Shown: positions 6,511 to 6,606 of the stretch, piece after piece
How the letters are laid out: each line of letters begins with the position of its first letter
Numbering within the stretch: position 1 is the first letter of the stretch
From: Lachnospiraceae bacterium
GTDB lineage: Bacteria > Bacillota > Clostridia > Lachnospirales > Lachnospiraceae
Assembly: GCA_017613225.1 (NCBI GenBank)
Contig: JAGAEH010000081.1
Coordinates: 1 to 6,606, forward strand
Direction of reading: 5' to 3'
DNA: 6,606 nucleotides
Made by a program: the position numbers and the translations under genes
The notes under the pieces: model-generated
The model's database searches: none
Told to the model about the DNA's origin: nothing
The model's input: only the letters and a program-made list of their open reading frames with translations

Positions 6511-6570
6511 GTATCTGGAAACGATAACGGGAACGGTTACGGTATCGTTCACGGCAACGGTTCCAGATAC
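6511..6570. promoter_or_regulatory. Inverted-repeat operator region with LacI-type half-sites
   Basis: Perfect 10-bp arms GTATCTGGAA (6511-6520) and TTCCAGATAC (6561-6570) bound a 60-bp region. Inside it lies a second imperfect palindrome (6520-6549) whose ends are AACGATA and TATCGTT. AACGGTT occurs twice as a direct repeat (6532-6538 and 6556-6562, 24 bp apart). CG-centred half-sites such as these are typical of LacI/GalR-family operators. The region covers the predicted start of the regulator transcript, which suggests autoregulation. In RNA the outer arms could also pair into a leader hairpin ending about 10 nt before the ribosome site. Confidence 0.65.
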
Positions 6571-6593
6571 AGCAGACAAAAGAAGGCGAAGTC

Positions 6594-6606
6594 ATGGCAA
6601 CGATAA
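6594..6606 (+). CDS. Start of a divergent gene, probably a LacI-family regulator
   Basis: Only the first four codons (MATI) and one further base are in the window. ATG at 6594-6596 follows AGAAGG at 8 nt. The assignment rests on three things: MATI is a very common start of LacI/GalR-family proteins, the gene is transcribed away from a sugar operon, and its promoter region carries CG-centred inverted repeats. The product itself is not visible, so the family is inferred and another kind of gene is possible. Confidence 0.6.

Noticed and set aside
6516..6529. CcpA cre site (TGGAAACGATAACG)
   Set aside because: It matches the general cre pattern at most positions but misses at the third and last. 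It lies inside the palindromic region better explained as an operator for the divergent LacI-type protein. CcpA binding cannot be excluded.
1..6606. CRISPR arrays, insertion sequences, tRNA or rRNA genes
   Set aside because: No spaced direct repeats, transposase frames, tRNA-like cloverleaf or rRNA segments were seen.

Overview
The window looks like part of a sugar-uptake locus from a low-to-mid-GC Firmicute, most likely an anaerobic, gut-type Clostridia (Lachnospiraceae-like) bacterium. This rests on the clostridial style of the enzyme I phospho-histidine site (SSHTAILARTMGIPAI), strong AGGAG-type ribosome sites, a LacI-type regulator, and a single-chain EIIBCA permease of the Firmicute ScrA type. 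The genus cannot be determined from the sequence alone.

Five genes lie head to tail on the minus strand. From upstream (right) to downstream (left) they are: a GH13 subfamily 4 amylosucrase-like enzyme (4487-6337), a Cof-type HAD-IIB phosphatase (3619-4449), a sucrose-type PTS permease EIIBCA (1664-3511), HPr (1363-1623), and the first about 430 codons of PTS enzyme I (1-1289, cut by the window edge). A divergent plus-strand gene starts at 6594 and leaves the window after four codons (MATI...). It is probably a LacI-family regulator.

Intergenic regions: 6338-6593 holds two divergent promoters and a 60-bp inverted-repeat region rich in AACGGTT/AACGAT half-sites, which is a likely operator next to the predicted start of the regulator transcript. 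The 3512-3618 gap holds a second good minus-strand promoter and a small GAAA-tetraloop hairpin, so the PTS part (EIIBCA-HPr-EI) can probably be transcribed separately from the two enzymes upstream. The 73-bp ptsH-ptsI gap holds a 9-bp GC-rich stem-loop.

How the genes may work together: the permease would bring in sucrose as sucrose 6-phosphate using phosphate from PEP relayed through the HPr and EI encoded in the same operon. The usual partner, a GH32 sucrose-6-phosphate hydrolase, is absent from the visible part. In its place stand a HAD-IIB phosphatase and an amylosucrase-like enzyme. A phosphatase step giving free cytoplasmic sucrose, followed by amylosucrase action (alpha-glucan plus fructose), would make a coherent and unusual pathway; this is a hypothesis. 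The HPr also lacks the regulatory Ser46, with Lys at that place, so this copy should be outside HPr-kinase control.
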